Source: Halorhabdus utahensis DSM 12940 | GTDB lineage: Archaea > Halobacteriota > Halobacteria > Halobacteriales > Haloarculaceae | DNA length: 64,000 nt | Direction of reading: 5' to 3' | NCBI RefSeq assembly: GCF_000023945.1 | Contig: NC_013158.1 | Span: forward strand, 1,922,001 to 1,986,000 | Shown here: positions 1 through 7,946 of the stretch, piece after piece | How positions within the stretch are numbered: position 1 is the stretch's first letter | How the letters are laid out: every line of letters begins with the position of its first letter | Notes under the pieces: generated by a model | Databases searched by the model: none | Seen by the model: the letters and a program-made list of their open reading frames with translations, nothing else | Told to the model about the DNA's origin: nothing | Program-made: the position numbers and the translations under genes

Positions 1-1441
1 CTTCCACCCCGTGATGCTGCAGATCGGTGATGAACACCTACAGGAACTCCGGGGACTCTCGGCCCAAGACCCGCTGCCCGCGTGGGCCCAACAGATCGAG
101 GTTGCCACTGAGGATCCGGAGACCCACGGCGGTTCCATCCAGAACAACGTGCGGGCATTCACCGGCCAGCAATTGAAGCAGAGCGACGGTAGTCTCGCGA
201 TGATCAAGATTCTTGACGGAATCGTAGAGAAAGAAGAACAGCAACGCGAGAAGACCTCCGAACTCGCAGTGTATGGCGATGCCCGGCCGGCGTTGTGCGC
301 CATCATCTGGGGGCTCTGTCGTAAGGGGGACTTCCTTCCCGTCGACGAGACGGGGGACTCGCTCGAACTCGACTCGGTCATCGATCTAAACGAGTTGACG
401 ACCACACGCCTCAAGATTGCAGGAGGGAGTGGTGTCCGCGAGGCACTCGAGGCCGGTGGCTTCATCGACTCGACGGAGACGATCCCGGACGGGATGGTCA
501 GGCTCCAGTCCGCGAACGACACGCTGGCCAGCCGCCTCGGGAGCCTTATCGAGGACGTGGAACTGGTCGCAGAAAGCGACGTCCAGACGCAACACGTTCA
601 GGGTCTGCTCGACTCGTTCGTCGACGCTCTCGAATACAGACAACAGGACGCTAACGACCGCCACGAAGCCGTCAAGTCCCGCGATACCGACTGGCAGCGG
701 GTCGTCGAAGCCACCAACGATGCCCAAGAGTGGTACGACGATGCCACGGAGGTGTGGAACCTCCGCTTGCCGGCACTTGCACAACTCGACGCCCAGCTCA
801 CTCTCGCTCGACAGTCTTTCGACTGGCTGACCGACGAGTGCGAAGCTGCCAGCCGGAAACTTCGGGACAACATCGCGGAGTACGACGACGAGTGGTGGAC
901 ACACGACGGATGGGACAGGTTCAACGATGCCCGCACTGTCTCGCCGTCCTTGGACGACGCCATCGAGGACACATGGCAGACGTTCCAGAACTCGACTGAC
1001 GTGGATACACTCGTTCGCAAACTCGATGACCACCCGTGGATACGACCGCCGAGCGAATTCGGATCGAACGTCCGCCCTGCCTTCGAGAACGAATACATCA
1101 CGCCGCTTCGCCGTGCTGTGTCATGGTACGAGGACATCTCGGAGGCCGTCGGCACCGTGACTGGCGGTACGACGGGGACTGAGGCGGATGCCTTCATTCG
1201 TGCGACGGACACGCTGGTCGACACGGAGCCACTCCGCGTGGTCACGGGCAGTGAGATCAGCGAACTGCGGGCCACGTTCGAAGAGTTGCAGACGGTCGTC
1301 GGCAACCAACGGCCGTCGGAGGTCACTGCAGTCGGCGTCCTCCCGTCGGATCGAGAGTCGCTGGACGCTGAACTCGAGCGGTTGGCGGAACGGCGTGATC
1401 TCAGTATCGAGCGGACGGAGACGGGGGTGATCGTCCGATGA
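1..1441 (+). CDS. BrxC/PglY-type BREX ATPase, C-terminal part (cut by window edge)
   Basis: The reading frame is open to the left edge, so the true start lies outside the window; the GTG at 11 is only the first in-window candidate. About 479 residues are visible. They are acidic, largely helical and contain no Walker motif, as expected for the tail of a large P-loop protein. The stop overlaps the brxB start by 4 bases (ATGA), so the two are translationally linked. A complete brxC follows brxB, so this is most simply the first of two BrxC/PglY ATPases, as reported for haloarchaeal type 5 BREX. Identity rests on position and tail character, not on a visible motif. Confidence 0.6.
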   Translation, partial: FHPVMLQIGDEHLQELRGLSAQDPLPAWAQQIEVATEDPETHGGSIQNNVRAFTGQQLKQSDGSLAMIKILDGIVEKEEQQREKTSELAVYGDARPALCAIIWGLCRKGDFLPVDETGDSLELDSVIDLNELTTTRLKIAGGSGVREALEAGGFIDSTETIPDGMVRLQSANDTLASRLGSLIEDVELVAESDVQTQHVQGLLDSFVDALEYRQQDANDRHEAVKSRDTDWQRVVEATNDAQEWYDDATEVWNLRLPALAQLDAQLTLARQSFDWLTDECEAASRKLRDNIAEYDDEWWTHDGWDRFNDARTVSPSLDDAIEDTWQTFQNSTDVDTLVRKLDDHPWIRPPSEFGSNVRPAFENEYITPLRRAVSWYEDISEAVGTVTGGTTGTEADAFIRATDTLVDTEPLRVVTGSEISELRATFEELQTVVGNQRPSEVTAVGVLPSDRESLDAELERLAERRDLSIERTETGVIVR

Positions 1442-2019
1442 CAAGCAAGCGGCCGCTCCACGACTTCACGGAGCGGCTCGCCCGATTCGCGGACGGGCGT
1501 CGCGGCATTCGGAACCCGTTCGTGATCGTGCCCGTCCAGCCGAAATACGAGCGACGCGTCGCTGACCGCCTCGTCGAGTGGGCAGACGACGCGCACGATA
1601 CCGAGGGGTTCCCGGCGGACGGAACCGTGCAAGTCCTCCGGCTTGACGAGTTGCTCGTAGAGACCGACGTGTTTGACCTCGCGGTCGACCTAGGTGAGGA
1701 GGCCGACCCCGCGACGATCGAAGACACGATGCAAGACCGACTCGCTGAAGAGTTGGTCGAGGTCATGGTCGAAGAAATCTCCGCTCCCGACCAGCAGCGA
1801 CACGTGGTCATCCTAACTCATCTCGGCAGTCTCTATCCCTTCACGCGGGCCTCGGAGTTGCTCGACGAACTCGACCGCCGCAACGTCCAGTCGACGATCG
1901 GCATCCCGTTCCCCGGGGACATCGTCGGCGGGAAGCTGAGCTTCTTCGGCGAGGAATCGCGCAACTACTACCCGGCACACCAGATCGACGGCCGCATCGA
2001 GGAGGTGCATCTCCAATGA
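1438..2019 (+). CDS. brxB: BrxB (DUF1788) BREX core protein
   Basis: 193 residues, the usual BrxB length. The C-terminal half has the DUF1788 signature: a hydrophobic strand into THLGSLYPFTRASELLDEL (about residues 124-142), then IPFPGDIVGGKLSFF and a Tyr-Tyr/Ala-His end. BrxB is a small conserved BREX protein of unknown biochemical role that normally sits beside brxC. Both junctions are ATGA overlaps, with the ATPase upstream and brxC downstream, so three genes form one tightly coupled unit. Having brxB between two BrxC-type ATPases fits the type 5 arrangement. No truncation is seen. Confidence 0.85.
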   Translation: MTSKRPLHDFTERLARFADGRRGIRNPFVIVPVQPKYERRVADRLVEWADDAHDTEGFPADGTVQVLRLDELLVETDVFDLAVDLGEEADPATIEDTMQDRLAEELVEVMVEEISAPDQQRHVVILTHLGSLYPFTRASELLDELDRRNVQSTIGIPFPGDIVGGKLSFFGEESRNYYPAHQIDGRIEEVHLQ

Positions 2020-5000
2020 GCGACCACCGAATCCACGATATCTTCCAGCAGTCACCGACCCGCGAACTCGAGGAAGTCCAGAAGGTCAATGCCAGAGCGC
2101 AGGCCGAAAACGACGTGCGCGAGTTCTACGAGACCGACAGCGCACGGAGCGTCCTCACTACGCTCGGCAACCTCGTCGACAAGTACCCACAGGAGGAGCC
2201 GCGCTTCCTCTACATCTCCGCGACGTTCGGGTCGGGGAAGACCCACCTCCTGAAGCTCGCCGGATTCGCCGCCGACACCGAGTCGAAGTTCGCTGACCTC
2301 GGTGAGGAACTGGCGAGTCGGTGGCCGGGGTTCCAGTCGTTCAGACAGAGCATCGCCGACTCCCACGTCGACCGCCTGAAGCCGGTCTTCCTCAACCTCC
2401 TCAACAGAGACGCGTCACAGGAGCCGCCACTCCCCTACCTCATCTACGAGGTCATCGGCCGCGAACTCGGGTATCCGAACGATCCGAACTGGCTGCTCGA
2501 ATGGGCGTGGCAGCTGGACATGAACCACGGCGACTGCTGGGAGCTACTGCAGGAGATCGAATACGACGGGCGAACGTTCGACGAGGTGTACGACGAGCGG
2601 GCCTCGCTACGAAGCTGGCTCTACGGGGCTGTTCCGACACTCGATGACACGCCGTATCGCTCCAGTAGCGAAGTAAAACAGTCGATCGATACTGCGATCG
2701 AGGAGATCGACCCGGACGAATTCGATCCGGACGAACTCGTCGACCGGGTCGAAGCGGCACAAGAGGCCCTGAGTACGCCCGAGACGGAGACGGAGCTGTT
2801 GATCGGCCTCGACGAGGTGGCACTGTTCATCGGCGACGGCCGCCACCGCTACCGGGAGTTCCAAGAAACGATGGAGGCCCTGACCAACCCCGCGACGGGG
2901 CCGAACCCACCCATCGTCGGGACGGGCCAGTATCCCTTCGATCGCATCCACGGGGAGTTCGAGGACTCAGACGTCACCGACGAACCGTGGTGGGGCAAGC
3001 AGGAGCCGCTGGAGGGGGCCGACACCGAGATCATCGTCCGCAAACGATGGCTCCAGAAGGACGGCGACGGCGAGCAGGCGGTCGACGCGGCGATTCATGA
3101 GCTTCCCGACCTCACGCTTGATACGTACGCGGACATCACGGGCGCGGATCCCGATGCAATCGAGTCGTACCCGTTCCGCGAGTACGACCTCGGACTGTTG
3201 CGCACGGTGATCCAGCAGCTGATGCCGCGCGGTCGCGTGACCGAGGAGGAGTACGTGCAGGGGCGAGCCCTGCTCATCCTCGTTCGGTCGCTGTTCACGC
3301 GGTTCGAGTGGGGCGAGAAATCCGTCGGTGCGCTCGTCACGTGGGACGAGTTGTACGACCTGCTGGTCGAGGAGACGACGTACGTCCCGCTGTGGGTGCA
3401 GGAGATGGTCGAGAACAAGCTCGTCCCGTCCGCAGGTGGAGATGAAGATGCCTTCTCGGTGCGAGTAGCGAAGGCGCTGTACCTCCTGAATCAGGTGCGC
3501 TCGGAGGTACCGTCCACGCCGGCGAACCTCGCCCGACTGATGGTGGAATCGGCCGACGCATCGCTCGAAGAAGTCCAAGACGATGTCGAGTCGGCGCTGG
3601 CCGACCTCGTTGAGGACAGAAAGGTGCTGACCGAGACGAGCGACCGAGGTGACGAGGAGTACCTGCTCGTCTCCGAGGAGCAGGAGGACATCCTGACGCG
3701 GGCGAAGACACGTGCTCAACAGATTTCGTCGCATCGCCTGTCGGCCAAGCTGGAGACGTACCTGCAGGAGGGGAGTGACCACCTCCTCTCGGCTGGCAGT
3801 CGACACGAGGTCGATCTCGACGGCGAGCGCCGGGTGCCGCTCCGGTTCGATTACTCCGTCCTCGATCCGATCGAGCGGGCTCCCACGCCGGAGTTCGATG
3901 CCATTCGCGTCCGGCTTGTTGCCGACCGCCCCGACACGGTGGCCGATCAGGTGGACGCGTGGCAGTCGACCAACGAGGGACAGGACGGGGGCGAACACGT
4001 CCTCGTAGCCGTGGAGATCTCGGAGTCCACGGTTGAGCGTCTGCGGGACGTGATGGGAATGCAGGAAGTCCTCTCGGAGGAGACGGAGACCTATCCGGAC
4101 TTGGAGTCCGACCATCGCGACGATCAGCGTGCGCTCGAATCGACGGTTCGCGACCAGCTCAACGAGGCCGACATCTACGTCCGAGCCGGCGACACGAGGG
4201 GTCGTTACGGCGACGTGTTCGAGCAGGTCGTGACGAATCAGGTGCAGTCGGTGTTCGGTCGGACGAGGCACGCATTGACGAACGGGATCACCGAGGTCGA
4301 CGATGCAAAGCAGATGGCGCGGTTCTTCCGCGGTGTTGATGACTGGCCGCTGTCGAGCGAAGACGCTGTCACACTCGGTGTGGACACCAACCGGGGGGAA
4401 CTCGCGGACGGGTGGTGTCAGGAGTTCCTCGACGACTACGAGAACACGCAATCGCTCCGCGGTGAGGACTTGCTCGCTCAGACCGTCCAGCGCGGGGGCA
4501 AATACCGCGGGACGCCACGGGAGTCCATCGCGGCGCTGCTGATCACGCTCGCCACGGCCAACGAGATCGCTCTCCGCCGCGACGACGAGTACATCACCGA
4601 GCCCGAGGAGATCGGACGGGCGGTCAGGAACAAGACGAATCTGACCGGTCTACAGATTCGATTCGAGTCGCTGGACGGCATCGATCCCGACCAGATTCGG
4701 GAGACAGTCCGGACGCTCATGAGCGAATCACCGGAGGGTAGCGACCCGGATGCGTGGCTCTCGGAGCTGGCTGAGTGGGTCGACGAGAATAGCGTTCTCG
4801 TGAAACGCGTCCTTCGGGGCGTCAGCAGAGAGTTTGGCGAAGGTGCATCACTGGATGAGTTGGAAAACGCCCTCGAACCGGCACTCGGCGGAGAGGCACT
4901 CGAGACCGAGGACTTCGCGACCGACGAAGTCGAGCGAGAGGCCGAACGGTTCGCTCGTGCCAGAGGGCTGTTCCGTCCAGATGAGGACGATACGACGCTG

Positions 5001-5858
5001 TGGGCGCGGTTCAGCGAGCGCACGGCCGAGATGCAGCGGCTCCACCCCGGGGCAGACGTCACCGGCGATATGCAGAGCATCGCCGGCGGTAACGAGGTAC
5101 CCGACGCTGAGCGTCTGCGGACGCTGATCGATGAGGCAGACGCCCACAGGCAGCGCGTCGTCCGAGAACAGTACGAGCGCATCACCGGTGAGACGCCAGC
5201 CGACGAGGAGTCGGAGAGTGTCGTTTCCAGCCTCGCGACGTGGTTGTTCGCTCACGACGGAAGCAGCAAGGAAATCGCCGACCGCGTCTCCGTCGAATTC
5301 GGGGGTGTGACGATCGACGACCTGTACGATCTCTTCGAGACGGCGTGGGAAGGTGACTCATTCTCGGAAGAGGAACTCGTCGATCCAGCGGTTGTCCAGC
5401 AAGCCGAGCGATACTCGAGGGCGCGGGAGCTCCTCGAATCACCCGAAGGCGAGGTCAGTCTTTGGTCGAAGCTCCAAGACGCGTCGAGGCGACTTGAAGA
5501 GGAGTATCCGAACCACCCAGTCACAAGCGACGTGGAGGAGACGCTATCTCGGTCACAGCCGCCGAGCGTGGATGAAGTGGAACGGCTTCTTGATAAGGCA
5601 GAGAGCCCATTCGAAGTCGACGAACGGCTGGCAGAGCTCGCCGACGAACTGCAGACCGAGTACCCAAATCACGAAGTTACCGCAACAGTCGTTAACGCCG
5701 TTGAAGGACCCAGCCAGCCGAGCGACGAGCGCGTGGGCGAATTGATTGAAGAGGCTGAACAGCTGCTTGAAGGTGTGGATGAGCAGTTGCGGCGGATTAG
5801 AGAAACGATGAACGAACTTGACGATGGGTCCGTTGTGGTGGTCGAGTCTCTCGATTGA
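2016..5858 (+). CDS. brxC: BrxC/PglY P-loop ATPase of BREX
   Basis: 1280 residues, typical of BrxC/PglY. The Walker A motif is at about residues 70-77 (FGSGKTHL) and a Walker B-like strand at about 262-270 (LLIGLDEVALF). BrxC ATPases are required for BREX defence and are thought to act with PglX and PglZ; the mechanism is not settled. The last third contains an internal repeat: residues about 908-1050 resemble about 1062-1195, with a third partial unit at about 1197-1260. Each unit has an AER(F/Y)xRAR helix and a later DE(V/L)-rich helix. The last ~110 residues are duplicated in the pseudogene at 7545-7877. The start is set by the ATGA overlap with brxB. Confidence 0.85.
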   Translation: MSDHRIHDIFQQSPTRELEEVQKVNARAQAENDVREFYETDSARSVLTTLGNLVDKYPQEEPRFLYISATFGSGKTHLLKLAGFAADTESKFADLGEELASRWPGFQSFRQSIADSHVDRLKPVFLNLLNRDASQEPPLPYLIYEVIGRELGYPNDPNWLLEWAWQLDMNHGDCWELLQEIEYDGRTFDEVYDERASLRSWLYGAVPTLDDTPYRSSSEVKQSIDTAIEEIDPDEFDPDELVDRVEAAQEALSTPETETELLIGLDEVALFIGDGRHRYREFQETMEALTNPATGPNPPIVGTGQYPFDRIHGEFEDSDVTDEPWWGKQEPLEGADTEIIVRKRWLQKDGDGEQAVDAAIHELPDLTLDTYADITGADPDAIESYPFREYDLGLLRTVIQQLMPRGRVTEEEYVQGRALLILVRSLFTRFEWGEKSVGALVTWDELYDLLVEETTYVPLWVQEMVENKLVPSAGGDEDAFSVRVAKALYLLNQVRSEVPSTPANLARLMVESADASLEEVQDDVESALADLVEDRKVLTETSDRGDEEYLLVSEEQEDILTRAKTRAQQISSHRLSAKLETYLQEGSDHLLSAGSRHEVDLDGERRVPLRFDYSVLDPIERAPTPEFDAIRVRLVADRPDTVADQVDAWQSTNEGQDGGEHVLVAVEISESTVERLRDVMGMQEVLSEETETYPDLESDHRDDQRALESTVRDQLNEADIYVRAGDTRGRYGDVFEQVVTNQVQSVFGRTRHALTNGITEVDDAKQMARFFRGVDDWPLSSEDAVTLGVDTNRGELADGWCQEFLDDYENTQSLRGEDLLAQTVQRGGKYRGTPRESIAALLITLATANEIALRRDDEYITEPEEIGRAVRNKTNLTGLQIRFESLDGIDPDQIRETVRTLMSESPEGSDPDAWLSELAEWVDENSVLVKRVLRGVSREFGEGASLDELENALEPALGGEALETEDFATDEVEREAERFARARGLFRPDEDDTTLWARFSERTAEMQRLHPGADVTGDMQSIAGGNEVPDAERLRTLIDEADAHRQRVVREQYERITGETPADEESESVVSSLATWLFAHDGSSKEIADRVSVEFGGVTIDDLYDLFETAWEGDSFSEEELVDPAVVQQAERYSRARELLESPEGEVSLWSKLQDASRRLEEEYPNHPVTSDVEETLSRSQPPSVDEVERLLDKAESPFEVDERLAELADELQTEYPNHEVTATVVNAVEGPSQPSDERVGELIEEAEQLLEGVDEQLRRIRETMNELDDGSVVVVESLD

Positions 5859-5918
5859 TATCCGTTATTCCCGGTAACTCACCTGTGGACGTCAGTCACA
5901 ATGTGGTTCTCCTGGAAT

Positions 5919-6398
5919 TCAAACTTTCTCTGCCGATCGCAGCTCGTCGGCGACTGTATCCGGTAGGTGTACGTCCCCAATATACGCTGAACAGCCATCG
6001 TTGAACGAATCCTCGTCAATACCACACAGTTCGAACGTTTGGATCAGGAATTTCGTTCCCCACATACGTTCGATATCTCTCTTTTCTGCTTCAGCAATCA
6101 CTCGTCGGTCATTCGAAACGAGAATGGGATCAGTGACCGTTTCAGCGAGTCGGATGAGTGTCCAGTCTGGCTCACCGAGTTCTACTGACTTCGAGTCCAA
6201 ACGGTCTGTATCCACGCTCTTCGACCTTAGCCAGTCTGGCTTGGTATATTCGTGATGTGGAGTGAACTCACCCTCCCAAATCCGTTCTGTGGTGAGTATA
6301 TCGTACTCGGCACTCCAGAAGGAGAGATCGTGGAACCAGCTGCCCGACGCAAACGCCGAGAGAACAGAATTATCGAGTATGAGATGCCCGCTATTCAT
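5919..6398 (-). CDS. PIN-domain toxin-like protein
   Basis: 159 residues. PIN-type features are an N-terminal strand with LILDNSVLSAF (Asp at about 9), an acidic residue in TTERIWEGEF (about 56-65), and a C-terminal strand PILVSNDRRVIAEAEK with Asp at about 99. These would form the acidic metal site of a PIN ribonuclease. It lies antisense to the BREX genes. Its ATG overlaps the end of the upstream UPF0175-tailed gene by 8 bases, the usual antitoxin-then-toxin order. PIN proteins partnered with UPF0175 antitoxins are known in archaea, so a type II toxin-antitoxin pair is inferred. The target RNA cannot be predicted. GC is lower than in the flanking brxC. Confidence 0.7.
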   Translation of the reverse strand: MNSGHLILDNSVLSAFASGSWFHDLSFWSAEYDILTTERIWEGEFTPHHEYTKPDWLRSKSVDTDRLDSKSVELGEPDWTLIRLAETVTDPILVSNDRRVIAEAEKRDIERMWGTKFLIQTFELCGIDEDSFNDGCSAYIGDVHLPDTVADELRSAEKV

Positions 6399-7275
6399 TC
6401 ATTAGGTCCGGACCAGAATGGAGTTCCTCAACGGTGTCAGGTCCATAATTCGGACGGACATCGTTTTGTTCCAGGAGATTGACGAACTGTTCCTGAGTCA
6501 TCCTGGCCAACTCAGCGCCACGGCCAACCGAAATGTCTGATTCCTTGTATACTCTCAGTGCGCCACGTCTAATGGCGAGCCTCGCTCTTTCCTCGCTACT
6601 CAGTTCCTCAATTGCAGGGTACTCAACGTTGGGGTGCAGCACCTCAGTTAGACCACTTTCGCCGTAGAGTACATCGGTGGCTAACGCGTCACGAGACAGC
6701 CGTTTCCCGTTCTGATCTCGTTTGATTTCCCTGTATAGACGGGCATAGGAGGCGATCGCCACTGATCCAAGCTGATACTTCTCCTGCTCGTTTAGTTCGA
6801 GTGGTGGAAGGGAATCCTCGCCAGTCGTATCGTCGGACTGTATTCCTGCCTGGATCACCTCCATTACGTCCTGGAGTACGTCCACGACAGCCAAGACGAG
6901 GAGAAGTGCGTTTCTATGACGAGGGTCCACTTCCAGGGCTTTCCTGGCAATCTTTGCAGCCCACTGGTTCAATAGCTGTTCAAGGAAGGTGAACAGGATC
7001 GCTGAAGCGACGGGGAACTGGACGTCGAACGCATCCAGGCTTCCGAACTCCTCGACAAAATGCTCCTTTAGAACGTCTGCACCGTCTTCGAATCGCTGTT
7101 CTGGTGGTAGTTCCAGCAATTCCTCGATAATTCCCTCAATGAACTGCTCTGGATCATCGAACGTAGCTGAGGTAGCTTGCTGTAAGCGCTGGACGAGCAT
7201 CACCAGTGGCTGGGTTGGATCAACAGATCCGGGGCCCGACCCGCCACTGGAACCAGGAGCATCGTCGCCCAGCAT
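6391..7275 (-). CDS. UPF0175-tailed antitoxin-like protein with a large unknown N-terminal domain
   Basis: 294 residues. The last ~60 match the UPF0175 antitoxin pattern: a helix RRGALRVYKESDISVGRGAE, then LARMTQEQFVNLLEQNDV and an acidic tail. Standard UPF0175 proteins are only about 80-100 residues. Here about 225 extra residues precede it: a Gly/Ser/Pro-rich start, an acidic helical section, a hydrophobic stretch around 110-160 (FPVASAILFTFLEQLL, then LLLVLAVVDVLQDVMEV), and a basic section. I do not recognise that region. It is first in a two-gene antisense unit with the PIN gene, which it overlaps by 8 bases. The call as antitoxin rests on the tail and the partner. Confidence 0.6.
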   Translation of the reverse strand: MLGDDAPGSSGGSGPGSVDPTQPLVMLVQRLQQATSATFDDPEQFIEGIIEELLELPPEQRFEDGADVLKEHFVEEFGSLDAFDVQFPVASAILFTFLEQLLNQWAAKIARKALEVDPRHRNALLLVLAVVDVLQDVMEVIQAGIQSDDTTGEDSLPPLELNEQEKYQLGSVAIASYARLYREIKRDQNGKRLSRDALATDVLYGESGLTEVLHPNVEYPAIEELSSEERARLAIRRGALRVYKESDISVGRGAELARMTQEQFVNLLEQNDVRPNYGPDTVEELHSGPDLMNE

Positions 7276-7346
7276 CGATAGTGTACTCTAATCTTGGGGG
7301 ACACGAATATCTATCGCACCCTTCGTCGTCTGTAGAGCTCCCACTG

Positions 7347-7525
7347 ATGGGCAATCTTCACGAGACAGCCGTGGTTCTGGAAGAGAGGTCGGTTGACTCT
7401 CGTTTAGACGGGAATTGGACATAAGGAGTACCAAGCTTGACAAAGAAGAGCGTGTGTATCGCGAAGATGTCGTCACCGAGCGCGAACGCGTCGAGGCGAA
7501 TGTTCGCTACCAGTTCGAAGAAAGA
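7347..7525 (+). pseudogene. Ghost of the pglX 5' end
   Basis: Aligning from the ATG at 7347 with the intact pglX start at 9651 gives base-level similarity throughout. The first frame reads MGNLHETAVVLEERSVDSRL against pglX MDNIQDTSAGLNQTSADSHM, then hits a TAA at 7422. After a frame change, 7436 onward reads LDKEERVYREDVVTERERVE and NVRYQFEE, matching pglX LDKEEREHLEDVVTEMRERV and NVRYQLEE. An in-frame stop plus a frameshift make it non-functional. Similarity ends near 7525, just before a brxC-like segment begins. It is read as the remains of a second pglX copy. Confidence 0.85.
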
Positions 7526-7544
7526 TATTGCACTCATCGATAGG

Positions 7545-7877
7545 AGTGATGTCAAGGAAGCGCTGTCTCGGTCACAGCCGTCGACCGTGGACGAGGTAGA
7601 GCAACTCCTTGAGGAGGCCGAGGATCCATTCAAAGTCGACGAACGGTTGGCGGAAATCGCCGACGAACTGCAGGCCGAGCACTCCGGTCACGAACTGACT
7701 ACGGAGGTCATCGACGTCGTCGAAGGAAGCAGTCCACCGAGTGACGAGCGCGTAGGGAAGCTGATTGAGGAGGCCGAACAGTTGCTCGCAGGCGTAGACG
7801 AGCAATTGAAGCAGATCCGAGAAACGGTGGACGATCTCGAAGATGGCTCCGTTGTGTTAGTCGAGTCTCTCGAGTGA
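7545..7877 (+). pseudogene. Ghost of the brxC 3' end
   Basis: The segment encodes about 110 residues that match the last ~110 residues of BrxC (5524-5858) at roughly 70% identity, counted by eye. Landmarks are LSRSQPSTVDEVEQLL, FKVDERLAEIADELQ, PSDERVGKLIEEAEQLL and an ending DGSVVLVESLE against DGSVVVVESLD. It is open and in frame with an ATG at 7437, so a 146-residue product is possible. However, the 7437-7544 part is the pglX ghost read in the wrong frame, so that product would be artefactual. Together with the pglX ghost it forms a pglX-start/brxC-end joint, the reverse of the normal order. Confidence 0.85.
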
Positions 7878-7946
7878 CGGAAATGCTACGGTTCACCTCG
7901 CAGAATATTAGTAGCCGGCTGTGACTGTCGTCCACTACGAAATAGC

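Noticed and set aside
598-1632. Long antisense frame (344 codons) opposite the first brxC-like gene
   Set aside because: Ser/Arg-rich shadow frame caused by high third-position GC in the real gene; no motifs.
2967-4451. Antisense frame of 494 codons inside brxC
   Set aside because: Composition-driven shadow; brxC has Walker motifs and coupled start on the other strand.
7437-7877. 146-codon frame as a real small BREX protein
   Set aside because: Its first third is the pglX ghost read in a wrong frame; only the last 110 codons are brxC-like, so it is a decayed joint.
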